Source of the DNA: Kineosporia rhizophila
GTDB lineage: Bacteria > Actinomycetota > Actinomycetes > Actinomycetales > Kineosporiaceae
DNA: 64,000 nucleotides
Direction of reading: 5' to 3'
NCBI RefSeq assembly: GCF_021277265.1
Contig: NZ_JAJSOH010000019.1
Span: 1 to 64,000 of the forward strand
Both the position numbers and the translations under genes were made by a program. Below are positions 1-8,830 of the stretch, one piece after another; the first letter of the stretch is position 1, and each line of letters begins with the position of its first letter. Below the pieces are notes generated by a model. That model saw only the letters and a program-made list of their open reading frames with translations. It did not search any database and had not been told where the DNA came from.

Positions 1-48
1 CGGCTCGGCTCGGCTCGGCTCGGCTCGGCTCGGCTCGGCTCGGCTCGG
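1..48. repeat. CGGCT pentanucleotide tandem repeat
   Basis: Nine uninterrupted copies of the five-base unit CGGCT run from the first base of the window. The unit is not a multiple of three, so it is unlikely to be coding. It may continue to the left of the window. It could be a real microsatellite-like tract or an assembly edge artefact. Confidence 0.85.
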
Positions 49-139
49 GCGACCGAACCAGGCGATCCTGTGCGGTTCGGGTGCGCGGCCAGGATCACGG
101 TGACACCGGTGTCGCGCAGGTCCGAACCAAAGGGCGAGG

Positions 140-2407
140 GTGGCCCGGACCCGCTATTTTCGGCAGATAGACGGGCGGGTCCAGCTCGCGCCTCCGAGGT
201 CCACCACAGTCAGGTATCACGATGCTGAACCAGCTACCGCATTCGGCCTCGATCAGCCCGGCCACCCTGAGCAGCAGGCCAACGCCAACCGGCAGCGACG
301 CGGCACTGCTCCGGCGACGGGTTGCCCCGGCGCCCGGGTTCTCGGTCACCGGTTGCCCTGCCGTGAACTGGAACCACGGGTGATCGATGCCGGTGGGGAC
401 AAGGGTGGGGACGGTCTGCGCGAATCGGAGTTGCCGTTCGAGGAGGGGGTCGGCAGTGATCGGGTGCGCTCAGCAGCCATGCATCAGCTGCCGTGGTACG
501 TCATTGTCTACGAAGGTCCTGAGCACCGGGTCGCGGCTCTCAACAGGGAGTTCCTGAGCATCCTGGACGGGTTCAATCCCACAGGTATGCGCGCTGTCGA
601 CTACCTGGGCGGCAGCGAGGCGCAGGGAATCATCGAGATCTTCGACCGCGCCTACGCCGGCGAGCAGGCTGTGTTCCATCGGATGCGGATCGGGGTGGTG
701 ACACCGAACGGGCACCAGCAGGAGATTGTCCTGGACTTCGAGGTGAGCCCGTTCCGGGACCGGCACGGTCAGATCGTGGGTGTCCTCGGCGCCGGGCGCG
801 ACGTCACCGTCGCCGTGCGCCGAGAGAAGGCCGACGCCGCCGCAGCTCTGGAGCTGGGCCGACGCTACCGGCGCGCCACCGACGTGATCGCGGAGGTGCA
901 GCACGCACTGCTGCCGACGCGGTTGCCCGTGCTGCCGGCCGTGCAGGTCGCGGCCAGCTACGTCGTCGGCGGCACCGAGCAGGCCGCCGGTGGGGACTGG
1001 TTCGACGTGCTACCCCGCCCGGACGGGCAGGTGGCCGCGGTCGTCGGGGACGTGGTCGGGCACGGGGTCGCGGCTGCGGCGGTGATGGCCCAGCTCCGCG
1101 CGGTCGCCCTGGAGCGCCTGAACGCCGGGGTCGGCCCGGCCCAGACGGTCGAAGCGCTCGACCGGTTCACCCGCGTCGTGCCGGCGGCCCGCTCGGCGAC
1201 GGTGTGTGTGCTCGTGCTGGAACCGGGTGAGCGCACCGTGACGTACTGTGCCGCGGGCCATCCTCCTCCGCTGGTCCTCGACGGCCGAGGGGGCGCTCGC
1301 TTCCTGGACCCCAGCGGCGCCCCACCCCTGAGCCACACCGTCCAGGACGCCCACGGCAACGCCATCGTGCGCGGCGTCCTGAGCAGCACGCTGGGCCCTG
1401 GAGAACTGGTGCTGCTGTACACCGACGGCATCGTCGAACGCCCGGGCGTGCCCGCCACCACCGGCACTGTGGAGCTGTCCCAGACTGCGGCTGCGGCCGC
1501 TGCCGATGACCTGATGCCGGTGTTCACCCTGCCCTCGGCCGTCGATCGCGTCACTGCGCAGACGCTGGAACGGCTGACCCGCGCCACCGGCTCGGTCGAC
1601 GACATCACGCTGCTGGCCATCCAGCCCACCGACGTGCTGCCCGACCTGCACGTGCACACCCAGCTGAACCGGGCCGGTATCCCGGCGGTACGCGCGCAGC
1701 TGCGGGGCTGGCTGGGCACCGACCGCGCTGCCGAGCACGCCGTGAACCAGCTCGACGAGATCCTCGGTGAGCTGCTGGAGAACGTCGTCGAACATGCCTA
1801 CGGCGACTCGGGGGCCTCCACCGACGGCTACCCCCGCCCCGACGGTGGGGGCGCGGTCACCGTCCGGGCCCACCTCGACGAGCTCGGGACCATCACGCTG
1901 ATCATCCGTGATGAGGGCTCCTGGGTGCCCCGGGGCGGTCATCCCGTCCCCGGCCGGGGTCTGGGACTGGCCATCGCCCAAGACTTCGCCGACCAGGTAC
2001 AGGTCGACCACTCACCGGACGGCACCACGGTCACGGTCACTTTCACGCCCTGGAAGGACTCCCACGGCTCCACCGCCCAGTCCCCCCGGCCGGTGCCGGG
2101 CCTCTTCGACACCTACACCCAGCACCGCGACGAGCAGGCCATCATGACCGTGCTCGGACCGGTCGATGCGGCCTGTGTGCCGGAACTGGATGCGCAGCTG
2201 GCACTGAACATCGTGCCCGGCGTGGTGCCGTTGGTGGTGGACCTGCAACAGGTGACCGTGCTGTCCAGCGCCGCCATCCACGCCCTTCGGCGGCGCCTGG
2301 AACAGGCCGGGAAGGCCGGAGTCGCGGTGCAGGTGGTGAGCAGTCCCGGCACGGTCGCCCACCAGGTCCTGAGCCTGGTCGGTATCGACACGGCGGCGGG
2401 GCACTGA
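140..2407 (+). CDS. PAS-SpoIIE phosphatase-HATPase-STAS signalling protein
   Basis: Likely a soluble partner-switching regulator that combines sensor, PP2C phosphatase, anti-sigma kinase-like ATPase and anti-sigma antagonist modules in one 755-residue chain. A PAS-like domain begins near residue 114 (MHQLPWYVIVYEG). The SpoIIE/PP2C domain spans about residues 250-495 and keeps GGDWFD and GDVVGHG metal-binding motifs. An RsbW-type HATPase lies at about 510-635 (ELLENVVEHA, GRGLGLAIA). A STAS domain occupies about 655-755 with the phosphorylatable serine region VTVLSSAAI. The end is secure. The start is not: the first 110 residues look poorly coded, and GTG or ATG codons between 378 and 479 are alternatives. 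Target sigma factor is unknown. Confidence 0.88.
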   Translation: MARTRYFRQIDGRVQLAPPRSTTVRYHDAEPATAFGLDQPGHPEQQANANRQRRGTAPATGCPGARVLGHRLPCRELEPRVIDAGGDKGGDGLRESELPFEEGVGSDRVRSAAMHQLPWYVIVYEGPEHRVAALNREFLSILDGFNPTGMRAVDYLGGSEAQGIIEIFDRAYAGEQAVFHRMRIGVVTPNGHQQEIVLDFEVSPFRDRHGQIVGVLGAGRDVTVAVRREKADAAAALELGRRYRRATDVIAEVQHALLPTRLPVLPAVQVAASYVVGGTEQAAGGDWFDVLPRPDGQVAAVVGDVVGHGVAAAAVMAQLRAVALERLNAGVGPAQTVEALDRFTRVVPAARSATVCVLVLEPGERTVTYCAAGHPPPLVLDGRGGARFLDPSGAPPLSHTVQDAHGNAIVRGVLSSTLGPGELVLLYTDGIVERPGVPATTGTVELSQTAAAAAADDLMPVFTLPSAVDRVTAQTLERLTRATGSVDDITLLAIQPTDVLPDLHVHTQLNRAGIPAVRAQLRGWLGTDRAAEHAVNQLDEILGELLENVVEHAYGDSGASTDGYPRPDGGGAVTVRAHLDELGTITLIIRDEGSWVPRGGHPVPGRGLGLAIAQDFADQVQVDHSPDGTTVTVTFTPWKDSHGSTAQSPRPVPGLFDTYTQHRDEQAIMTVLGPVDAACVPELDAQLALNIVPGVVPLVVDLQQVTVLSSAAIHALRRRLEQAGKAGVAVQVVSSPGTVAHQVLSLVGIDTAAGH

Positions 2408-2754
2408 CGGTTCCTGTCGGCGGACCTGGTCCCGACCTGCCGGCCGTGAAATCGGAAGGCGCCGCTTGGACGGAACGTCGAGGGCGGAGGAGCTGTACCG
2501 GCCGGTCCTCGAGAACGCTCCCGCCGGAGGTGCTGTGTATGCCGAGCAGGACCAGGGGTCACGTCCACGCTGGACATCCCCGCCTCCGGCCAGGCCACGC
2601 AGGATCTCCTGACGTGATGCCCGACGCGGCCAGGACTGCTCGGGAACCTACGCGAGGCAGAAGTCTGGTCTGACTCTCAAGAATTTACTGATGGCTTGGG
2701 GGGTCGTTCGCTAGGACCTGTCTGAGGACGACAGCACGGCGCATCCACGCAGCG
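2408..2754. other. Intergenic region without a recognisable gene
   Basis: This 347-base gap separates the signalling protein from the leftward small gene pair. Open frames here have no recognisable protein pattern or ribosome binding site, and no clear hairpin or repeat was seen. Confidence 0.5.
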
Positions 2755-3006
2755 TCAACTCAGCCAGGTGATTTGAATGATGATGATCCGCTCCCCACGG
2801 ATGTCAGTGAGGTAGGTGAGCATCAGACGGCCCCGGCTCTCGATTTGTAAACCTGGGCCCGTACCGGTGTAAGCGGCGCCGTCCTGGTAAACCATCGAGT
2901 CGCGAACGGCGATCTCACCGACGAGCCGTTCCACTTCGTGGCGCACGGCGTCTTCAAGGTCGTCGAGGAGGTCTTTCGGGTCGCAGTCCCAATGCCAGTC
3001 AGCCAC
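2755..3006 (-). CDS. Small hypothetical protein, toxin-like partner of DUF6247-type gene
   Basis: This 83-residue protein starts at a GTG and overlaps the end of the upstream gene by eight bases, so the two are translationally coupled. It opens MADWHWDCDP, has an acidic helical first half, and ends in a beta-rich hydrophobic segment (GERIIIIQITWL) that resembles the C-terminal strands of small RelE/ParE-like toxins. No catalytic residue pattern can be assigned. The size, order and coupling suggest a toxin-antitoxin type pair, but this is inference from layout only. Confidence 0.6.
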   Translation of the reverse strand: MADWHWDCDPKDLLDDLEDAVRHEVERLVGEIAVRDSMVYQDGAAYTGTGPGLQIESRGRLMLTYLTDIRGERIIIIQITWLS

Positions 3007-3352
3007 CGGCTACCACACGGTGAGCAGCCCGGACGATCTCCCCCGCCTCCCTGATGGCCTGAGCGCGGATCTCCGGGTCCGGGTCGTCGATCGCGTGTTC
3101 GGCAGCATGAAGCCGAGCAGCAGTGTCAGGGTTTCGCTCGATTTCGATCACGACGCCCCACTGGCGATAGAACATGCGGATCGGAACCACACTGTCCTCC
3201 TCGCCGGCCCGAACAAAGGCCGCCTGCATGTTCTCGAAGAACTCAGGCAGGCGGGAGGGGACCAGGGTTGCGACCGCTTGCCGGAGAGCAGGCAGAGACA
3301 GCTCGGGAAACGGTATGAGCGGTCCGCCGCTGGCGGCGTGCGACATGGTCAT
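2999..3352 (-). CDS. DUF6247-like protein, probable partner of the downstream small gene
   Basis: A 117-residue protein with the pattern of actinobacterial DUF6247 proteins: a proline/leucine-rich opening (LIPFPELSLPALRQAVA), a central PSRLPEFFENMQAAFVRAG helix, and a C-terminal repeat-like helix (DPEIRAQAIREAGEIVRAAH). I place the start at the ATG at 3352 because GGAAGGG lies nine bases upstream; in-frame ATGs at 3361 and 3346 are alternatives. DUF6247 genes are often followed by small coupled genes, which agrees with the eight-base overlap here. The function is unknown; an antitoxin role is a guess. Confidence 0.65.
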   Translation of the reverse strand: MTMSHAASGGPLIPFPELSLPALRQAVATLVPSRLPEFFENMQAAFVRAGEEDSVVPIRMFYRQWGVVIEIERNPDTAARLHAAEHAIDDPDPEIRAQAIREAGEIVRAAHRVVAGG

Positions 3353-3499
3353 CGACTGCATCCCTTCCGAGCGCTCTTCAACATTTGGCCGGCGCCCGGT
3401 CTGTGTGGCACCGCAGCCTGAGTCTAGGCCAGTGTGGTAGTCCGGTCCGCCGCAAGGCCGCTTGTTCACAGCGGCAAGTTACGTATGCGACACAGTGGT

Positions 3500-4003
3500 T
3501 CATACCAACCACCGCAGCGCTGTCACGCTCCGCAGCGGGCTCTCTAGCCCCTTTCCCCAGCCATCCGTAAGGCCCGGCCAGACCGATCCCCGAGCTGAGC
3601 TCCCTCGACACCGGGGTGGCGATCCGACCAGGGATACTGGACTTGGCGCCCGGGTCTGCCGCGTGCCGGTTACGGCCAGGATGATGACGTCGCTCTCGGC
3701 ACCCTTCTCAACCGCGGCCGCACCGGCCCAGATGTTGAGGACCTCGGGTGAGACGGCCTTCAGTCCACTGCGAGTGGCGATCAGCGAGCAGATATCGCCG
3801 CCGTCGCTCACCTGCCAGGGGTACATCGCCACAACCCACGAGTCCTCCGGGCAGCTCAGCGCGAAGGCAAGGCCCGCCCTCAGACCCGGGCCGGGACCTG
3901 CTGCTGCCCTCTGGGTCTCGAGCGCCCTCATGGCCCACAAGTCCTCCCGGACCGGCCTCAGGGAGTTGATCCGGACCGGTTGGGCGACCTGAGCAAGACG
4001 CAC
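3500..4003 (-). CDS. Hypothetical protein
   Basis: A 167-residue open frame beginning at GTG. I do not recognise the family. Third codon positions are strongly G/C over the first 115 residues, and the stretch CPEDSWVVAMYPWQVSDGG to ESDVIILAVTG alternates like real beta strands and helices. The last 50 residues are low in quality (many Ser, Arg, Pro and Gly, weaker codon bias), so a frameshift near 3650 or a wrong end is possible. It is divergent from the LacI regulator gene. Confidence 0.4.
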   Translation of the reverse strand: MRLAQVAQPVRINSLRPVREDLWAMRALETQRAAAGPGPGLRAGLAFALSCPEDSWVVAMYPWQVSDGGDICSLIATRSGLKAVSPEVLNIWAGAAAVEKGAESDVIILAVTGTRQTRAPSPVSLVGSPPRCRGSSARGSVWPGLTDGWGKGLESPLRSVTALRWLV

Positions 4004-4216
4004 GCGATGCCCCTACCGTGACGGTCGTTCGGCGACCGCAAAAGGTTGCCCCGGACGCCGAGAAATTTCTGACTGAATTTTGTTAGCCCGTAGCAACATT
4101 CAGTGAGCAACCATGTCTTGCCGATGCCCGGAGGCCGTGGAACCATTCGCGTATTGCTTGCCCAACCTGCATGACTTCCATGCAGGTCGTCAAAGGAGAC
4201 GACAACGGCCAAGAAC

Positions 4217-5197
4217 GTGACTATGGCGAGAGTTGCCGCGGAAGCGGGCGTTTCTCCGGCCACGGTCTCTCGGGTACTGACTGGTTCGGCACAGGTGAGC
4301 GCCCTGACGCGGCAGCAGGTGTATGCGGCGGCCTCGCGCCTGGGATACCTGCGCCGTGGTGAGCGTCCCGGCGACAGCCGGCACCCGCCGGTCATCTCAG
4401 CGGTGATCTGCGAGCCCACCACCCGGCTGTTCAACGACCCCTTCTTCGTGCGTTTCGTCAGTGGGGCGGAGACTTTCCTGTCCGGGCGCGGGGTTCCGCT
4501 GCCGCTGATCTCAGCGCCGGGCCCGGTCTTCGCGTCGACGGAAAAGCACCTGCTCGGCGGGGGTTCGGACGGGGTCCTGCTGGTCTCCGTGCACGGCCGG
4601 CATCCGCTCGCCCTGACCCTGGCCGGAACCCGGTTGCCGATCCGCGCGGCGGGGCGTCCGGTCAAGGAGGTGCAGCTGCCCTTCGTCGACGTGGACAACC
4701 GCGGCGGGGCCCGGGCCGCGGTCGAGTTGTTGCTGAGGACCCGCAGACGGATTGCCATGATCGCCGGGCCTTCCGACCTCCCGGCCGCCCGGGACCGGCT
4801 CAACGGCTACCTCGAGGCCCTGGCTGCAGCGGGTCGGCTGCCGCTGGTCGCGGCCGGGGACTTCACTCCCCGGGGCGGCATGAACGCCATGCGGCTGCTG
4901 CTCGATCAGGCTCCCGGCCTGGACGCTGTCTTCGCCGCATCGGACCCAATGGCCATGGGCGCCATGACGGCCCTGCACCAGGCCGGCCGGCAGATCCCGG
5001 GGGACGTCGCGGTGATCGGCTTCGATGATGTGACAGCAGCCGTTTTCGCCGATCCACCGCTGACCACGGTTCGTCAGCCGGTCGAGCGGCTCGGGGCCCT
5101 GGCCGCCGAATTGCTCTTCGAACAGGTAGTTTCCGGTTCCGGCCCGGCCGACGACCAGATCCTCGACACCGAACTGGTCATCCGCTCTTCCACCTGA
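4217..5197 (+). CDS. LacI family transcriptional regulator, probable glycosidase repressor
   Basis: A 326-residue DNA-binding repressor. Residues 3-50 form the LacI helix-turn-helix and hinge (VAAEAGVSPATVSRVLTG), and residues 60-326 the periplasmic-binding-protein-like effector domain, ending with the typical GDVAVIGFDD and LTTVRQP blocks. The start is a GTG at 4217, with an ATG two codons later as alternative; an AAAGGAG lies 18 bases upstream. It is convergent with the GH6 cellulase gene, whose upstream region carries a LacI-type palindrome at 7235. By analogy with CelR/CebR regulators it may respond to cello-oligosaccharides. Confidence 0.9.
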   Translation: MTMARVAAEAGVSPATVSRVLTGSAQVSALTRQQVYAAASRLGYLRRGERPGDSRHPPVISAVICEPTTRLFNDPFFVRFVSGAETFLSGRGVPLPLISAPGPVFASTEKHLLGGGSDGVLLVSVHGRHPLALTLAGTRLPIRAAGRPVKEVQLPFVDVDNRGGARAAVELLLRTRRRIAMIAGPSDLPAARDRLNGYLEALAAAGRLPLVAAGDFTPRGGMNAMRLLLDQAPGLDAVFAASDPMAMGAMTALHQAGRQIPGDVAVIGFDDVTAAVFADPPLTTVRQPVERLGALAAELLFEQVVSGSGPADDQILDTELVIRSST

Positions 5198-5216
5198 ACC
5201 GCACCGGACACACGAA

Positions 5217-5256
5217 AACCCCGCCTCGACCGAGCTTCCGGTCGAGGCGGGGTTTC
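5217..5256. terminator. Bidirectional terminator hairpin
   Basis: A perfect 17-bp stem (5217-5233 with 5240-5256) around a six-base loop. It ends in T-tracts on both strands and sits exactly between the convergent LacI and GH6 genes, so it can stop transcription from both sides. Confidence 0.93.
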
Positions 5257-5265
5257 TTTCCGTGA

Positions 5266-7065
5266 TTACAGCGCCGGCCAGGCGTTGGCCAGGAGCTGCC
5301 GGAACTGGGCCGAGAACCAGGCTCCGGAGACCGGAGCGTTGGGCAGGGCACCGCTCAGGCTGTTGCCGTTGCGGTCGTTACCGGTGTAGGTCGGGTCGCA
5401 CATCCGGTCGAAGCCCTTGCCGCCCGGGTTGTTCGGACCGGTCGGCACCAGCGAGCTGGAGCCGTCGGACTCACCCGGAGGCTTGACCCAGGTGTAGGCG
5501 TCGATCCCGCTGGCCGGGGCCGCCTTGGGCCGTTCGCCCAGACCGGCACCGCTCTGGTTGCACCAGTTACCGGCGTGGATGCGCCGGTCGATGCGGGAGG
5601 CGTCGACGAAGGTGTTCAGGTCGGTCGAGGTGCTGGCCGCGGTCGGCCGGGCCGAGCCGCCCCAGCCGTTGCGGGAGGTGTCGATCAGCATCCCGATGTT
5701 GGAGTTGAAACCGGCCGAGACCAGCTGGTTACGGAAGGCCTGGGCGAAGGTCAGCTCGTCGGTGTACTGGTTCCAGTCCAGCCACTTCGACTGCCGCACG
5801 CTGGTGCCGTTCACACTGGTGTTGATCTTGACGAACGGCTCACTGAGGGCCGAGTAGTTGGCGGTGTTGGTGATGAAGCCGTCCACCGTGTTGACTCCGC
5901 CGGTGGCCTTCTTCGCGGTGTCGGCGAACAACTTGGCCGCCGGGGCGAAGTTGCTGTCCCAGCCCAGCCAGCCGTGGTGCGCGGCGTCGATGTAGTTGTA
6001 GGTGTTCGAGCCTGCGGCCCGCAGTTTCGAGAGGGCGTAGGCGATGCCGGTGCCGTAGTTGCCGTTGGCCAGCATGTCCCGGCAGGCCTGGGTGGAACCG
6101 GCGGAGCTGCCGGCGTTCGTGACCAGGTTCGGCAGCGAGTCGATCTCGACGATGTTGACGATCCGGATCGACTTGTACTTCGGGTCGGCCTGGATCGCGG
6201 CGATCGGGTCGATGTAGTCGCTCTTGTAGCGGTCGATCTCCGTCGGGCCGAGCTCACCGTTGGAGGCCAGGGCCGCGCAGTCCCGGCCGGGCAGGTTGTA
6301 GATCACGAACTGGGCCAGGGTCGCGTTCTGGGCCAGGGCGTTGTCCAGGTGCTTGCGCAGACTGGTGGTGTAGCCGGAACCGGCCGGGGCGTTGATCGCG
6401 GCGATGGTGTCGAGCCAGACGGCGGTCGGCTGGTTCGCGACCGCACTGCCGCCCGGCTCGGCGGCGGCCTTGGCCGACCAGTCCGGGTTCACGTACCACT
6501 TCGCACCCACGAAGGGGTTGTCGAGGTGCTCGCCCGGCTGCTGGGTGGGCTCCACCGTCGGCTCGACCGTGGGTTCGACGGTCGGTTCGACGGTCGCGGA
6601 GACCGTGGTGGTCGGCGTGGGGTTCGTGGTGCCGCCGTTACAGGCGACGCCGTTCAGGGTGAAGTCGGTGGGCTTGGTGTTGGTTCCCGAATAGGTGCCG
6701 TTGAAGCCGACGTTCGTCTTGGCGCCCGAGGCCAGGCTGCCGTTCCAGGCCGCGTTGACGATCTTCACGTGCTTGCCGGTCTGGGTCAGCGTCCCGCCCC
6801 AGGCCGAGCCGGCCGCCTGGTTGCCGGCGTAGTCGAACTCCAGCGCCCAGCTGGTGATCGGGTCACCGGAGTTGGTGATGTCGATGCTGGCGGTGAATCC
6901 GCTGCCCCAGGAGTTCGCCGTGTACGCGACCGAGCACCCGGGGGCGGCGGCGGCCGTCCCCATGGATACGAGCGACATTCCTGCGCCGGCCACTGCCACG
7001 GCCGCTGTGGCGGCCAGTACGCGTTGCGGGCGCAAATGTTTCACGCCCTGCTTGAACCTGTTCAT
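5266..7065 (-). CDS. Secreted GH6 cellulase (cellobiohydrolase type) with CBM2
   Basis: A 599-residue exported cellulase. The start at 7065 follows AGGAGAAT. Residues 1-41 are a Sec signal peptide ending AAAA. Residues 42-142 are a CBM2 with the usual conserved Trp residues (NSWGSGF, ITSWALEF, NAAWNGSL). A Thr/Pro linker with repeated TVEP units leads to the GH6 domain from about residue 180. The GH6 signature VIYNLPGRDC holds the proposed general acid Asp, followed by IVEIDSLPN and LIDTSRNGWGG. Loop-rich insertions and length fit exo-acting cellobiohydrolases that cut cellobiose from cellulose chain ends. Repression by the adjacent LacI protein is likely. Confidence 0.95.
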   Translation of the reverse strand: MNRFKQGVKHLRPQRVLAATAAVAVAGAGMSLVSMGTAAAAPGCSVAYTANSWGSGFTASIDITNSGDPITSWALEFDYAGNQAAGSAWGGTLTQTGKHVKIVNAAWNGSLASGAKTNVGFNGTYSGTNTKPTDFTLNGVACNGGTTNPTPTTTVSATVEPTVEPTVEPTVEPTQQPGEHLDNPFVGAKWYVNPDWSAKAAAEPGGSAVANQPTAVWLDTIAAINAPAGSGYTTSLRKHLDNALAQNATLAQFVIYNLPGRDCAALASNGELGPTEIDRYKSDYIDPIAAIQADPKYKSIRIVNIVEIDSLPNLVTNAGSSAGSTQACRDMLANGNYGTGIAYALSKLRAAGSNTYNYIDAAHHGWLGWDSNFAPAAKLFADTAKKATGGVNTVDGFITNTANYSALSEPFVKINTSVNGTSVRQSKWLDWNQYTDELTFAQAFRNQLVSAGFNSNIGMLIDTSRNGWGGSARPTAASTSTDLNTFVDASRIDRRIHAGNWCNQSGAGLGERPKAAPASGIDAYTWVKPPGESDGSSSLVPTGPNNPGGKGFDRMCDPTYTGNDRNGNSLSGALPNAPVSGAWFSAQFRQLLANAWPAL

Positions 7066-7234
7066 ACGATTCTCCTGATGGCTCGAACCACCGCAACGGC
7101 GAATGACCGCGTCCTGACTTCCGTTCGGCGGTACCGGGTGACGCTTGCTGTTGTGCGAGCGACAAGCGCTACGAGCAGGTTGCTGAGGCGTTTCACCCGT
7201 GTCAACGACGGAGTGCAACCGCTCGGCCACGTCC

Positions 7235-7249
7235 GGGAAAGCGTTACCC
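7235..7249. promoter_or_regulatory. LacI-type operator candidate upstream of GH6 gene
   Basis: GGGAAAGCGTTACCC is an imperfect palindrome with the central CG-containing core typical of LacI-family operators. It lies about 170 bases before the GH6 start. The regulator gene next to the cellulase is the likely ligand. The surrounding 7066-7388 gap of 323 bases otherwise holds only the GH6 promoter region. Confidence 0.5.
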
Positions 7250-7388
7250 GCAGGAGTCCGGCTCACCCTCTCTGAGCTGGTACGAAACCCCAGCATCGCC
7301 CGGTGGGGGCCTGAATTCGGGCCCCCACCGAGTCGGATCTTCTGAAATTCATTCATCCCGTTCCGGCGCCCGGCGGGCTCGGATCACC

Positions 7389-7988
7389 TCAGCGGATCAC
7401 CGCGACGCCCCCGGCACCGGGCCAGTGCGGCTCGGTCGCATCCAACATGGCCACCGCGACGGTGGCGCGGGAATTGGGACGGAACCACACGCGTCCTTCA
7501 ATTTGATCTAACGGAACCACCCGGAGACTCCGGCTGACGGGGCCACCCGTGAGTGGCCCCGCGTGCACGACGGTGCCCCCAGCATCCAGAATGATCCGCT
7601 CAGCGTTCACCTTGTCCGGGATCTCTCTCCCGAGAGCCAGCTTCACCACGGCGCGGGAGGGCCGGTTGGCCTTGATCGCCGAGGCGCCGATCCCGAAACT
7701 GCCAAGCCAAATTGAAGGACGATTGGTGGCAGCGATCAGGGCAGTGGCCACCTTGGTCAGGAGGTCGGGTGGGCTGCCGGCGACCAGACCCACCGCCGAG
7801 ACCACCACGTCCACTCCTTGGAGGGCCTTCTCCAGGGCGATCGGGTCGGTGGCGTCGGCGCCGACCGAGGCCGGATCCTCGGGGTCGGGGCGACGGGAGA
7901 CGGCCACGACCTGATGGCCGCGGGCGCCTGCCTGGGCCACGAGCTCTCTCCCGGTGCGGCCGTTCGCGGCCAGGACTGCGATGCGCAT
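7389..7988 (-). CDS. NAD(P)-binding atypical SDR protein
   Basis: A 199-residue Rossmann-fold protein. It opens with the nucleotide-binding pattern VLAANGRTGRELV and continues with the GADATDP and VDVVVSAVG strands typical of NAD(P)H-binding NmrA/HSCARG-like proteins. It lacks a YxxxK catalytic pair of classical SDRs, so it may act as a redox sensor or a small reductase. It lies three bases after the IMPase-like gene and is surely co-transcribed with it. The substrate is unknown. Confidence 0.8.
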   Translation of the reverse strand: MRIAVLAANGRTGRELVAQAGARGHQVVAVSRRPDPEDPASVGADATDPIALEKALQGVDVVVSAVGLVAGSPPDLLTKVATALIAATNRPSIWLGSFGIGASAIKANRPSRAVVKLALGREIPDKVNAERIILDAGGTVVHAGPLTGGPVSRSLRVVPLDQIEGRVWFRPNSRATVAVAMLDATEPHWPGAGGVAVIR

Positions 7989-7991
7989 GCC

Positions 7992-8780
7992 TCAGCCCAG
8001 CCGGGAGAGGGTGGCGACGGCCTCGGCGTGGATCTTCGGGGTCGAGGCCAGGAACCCGGTGCTGTCCAGGCTCCACGCCCGGCCGTCCAGATCGCTCACC
8101 GTGCCGCCGGCCTCGGCCACCAGCAGCGCCCCGGCCAGCAGACCGGACCGGACGGAGCTGTGCTGCCAGAACACATCCAGCCGGCCCGCCGCGAGCTGAA
8201 CCAGCAGGAGGGTGGGCGGCACCGAGGCGCGGGTGACGCCGGAGACGCCCATCATGGCGGTCAGCGAGCGGCCGATCTTCTCCCAGGTTTCCGCGGTCTC
8301 CCGGGGGCTGGCCTGGCCGGTGGCGACGAAGGCTCCCCGCAGTTCGCTCTTGCCCGAGACGGTCAGCTTCCTACCGTTGAGGTAGGCACCCTCGCCGGCC
8401 ACGGCCGTGTAGGTGACCTGTGCCAGCGGCAGGTGCACGACGGTGAGAACAGGCTGGTTGTCGCGCACCAGGGTGGCGGTGACGGCCCACTCGTCGATGC
8501 CGTGCACGTAGTTGATGGCGCCCTCGACCGGGTCGGTCAGCCACCACTCGCCGTCCGGCAGCGGGCCCTCCTCCAGTTCGTCCTCCACCCATCCGGCCTG
8601 CGGGCGGGCCTGCTCGAGCAGCGGGCGCAGGACGCTCAGCGAGCGCTGGTCGGCGGCTGCAATGGCGGCCACGACCTCGTCCCAGGTGGTGAGGTCGTGC
8701 TGGCCGGTGAAGGCGTCGGCCAGGTGGCGGCCGGTGGTTTCGACGGCGGTGCGGACCTGGTCCAAGAGGTTGACGTTCAT
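7992..8780 (-). CDS. Inositol monophosphatase-like protein with altered metal motifs
   Basis: A 262-residue protein of the FIG/IMPase fold, started by an ATG with AAGGAG upstream. The first metal motif reads DPVEGAINYVHG instead of DPxDGTxNF, and the second block reads SVRSGLLAGALLV where family members have WDxAAG, so one expected Asp is absent. The fold around both motifs is well kept (EAGGTVSDLDG). It may be a phosphatase with altered metal use or a non-catalytic relative. It is divergent from a LysR gene, which probably controls it with the following NAD(P)-binding gene. Confidence 0.8.
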   Translation of the reverse strand: MNVNLLDQVRTAVETTGRHLADAFTGQHDLTTWDEVVAAIAAADQRSLSVLRPLLEQARPQAGWVEDELEEGPLPDGEWWLTDPVEGAINYVHGIDEWAVTATLVRDNQPVLTVVHLPLAQVTYTAVAGEGAYLNGRKLTVSGKSELRGAFVATGQASPRETAETWEKIGRSLTAMMGVSGVTRASVPPTLLLVQLAAGRLDVFWQHSSVRSGLLAGALLVAEAGGTVSDLDGRAWSLDSTGFLASTPKIHAEAVATLSRLG

Positions 8781-8830
8781 TGGTTGCTATCTCCTTAGGT
8801 GGTGTGCTCCCAAGCTAGAAGCGATCAAGA

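Noticed and set aside
2446..2673. Small plus-strand frame of 75 codons
   Set aside because: No ribosome binding site, no protein pattern, many Arg, Gly and Ser codons and weak third-position bias.
6546..6600. Tandem repeat in the GH6 gene, possible minisatellite
   Set aside because: It encodes TVEP units of the linker between CBM2 and the catalytic domain, which explains the periodicity.
5575..7275. Long plus-strand open frame of 566 codons over the GH6 gene
   Set aside because: It is antisense to a gene with signal peptide, CBM2 and GH6 motifs; the translation is rich in Gly, Val, Arg and has no domain pattern, as expected for a high-GC shadow frame.
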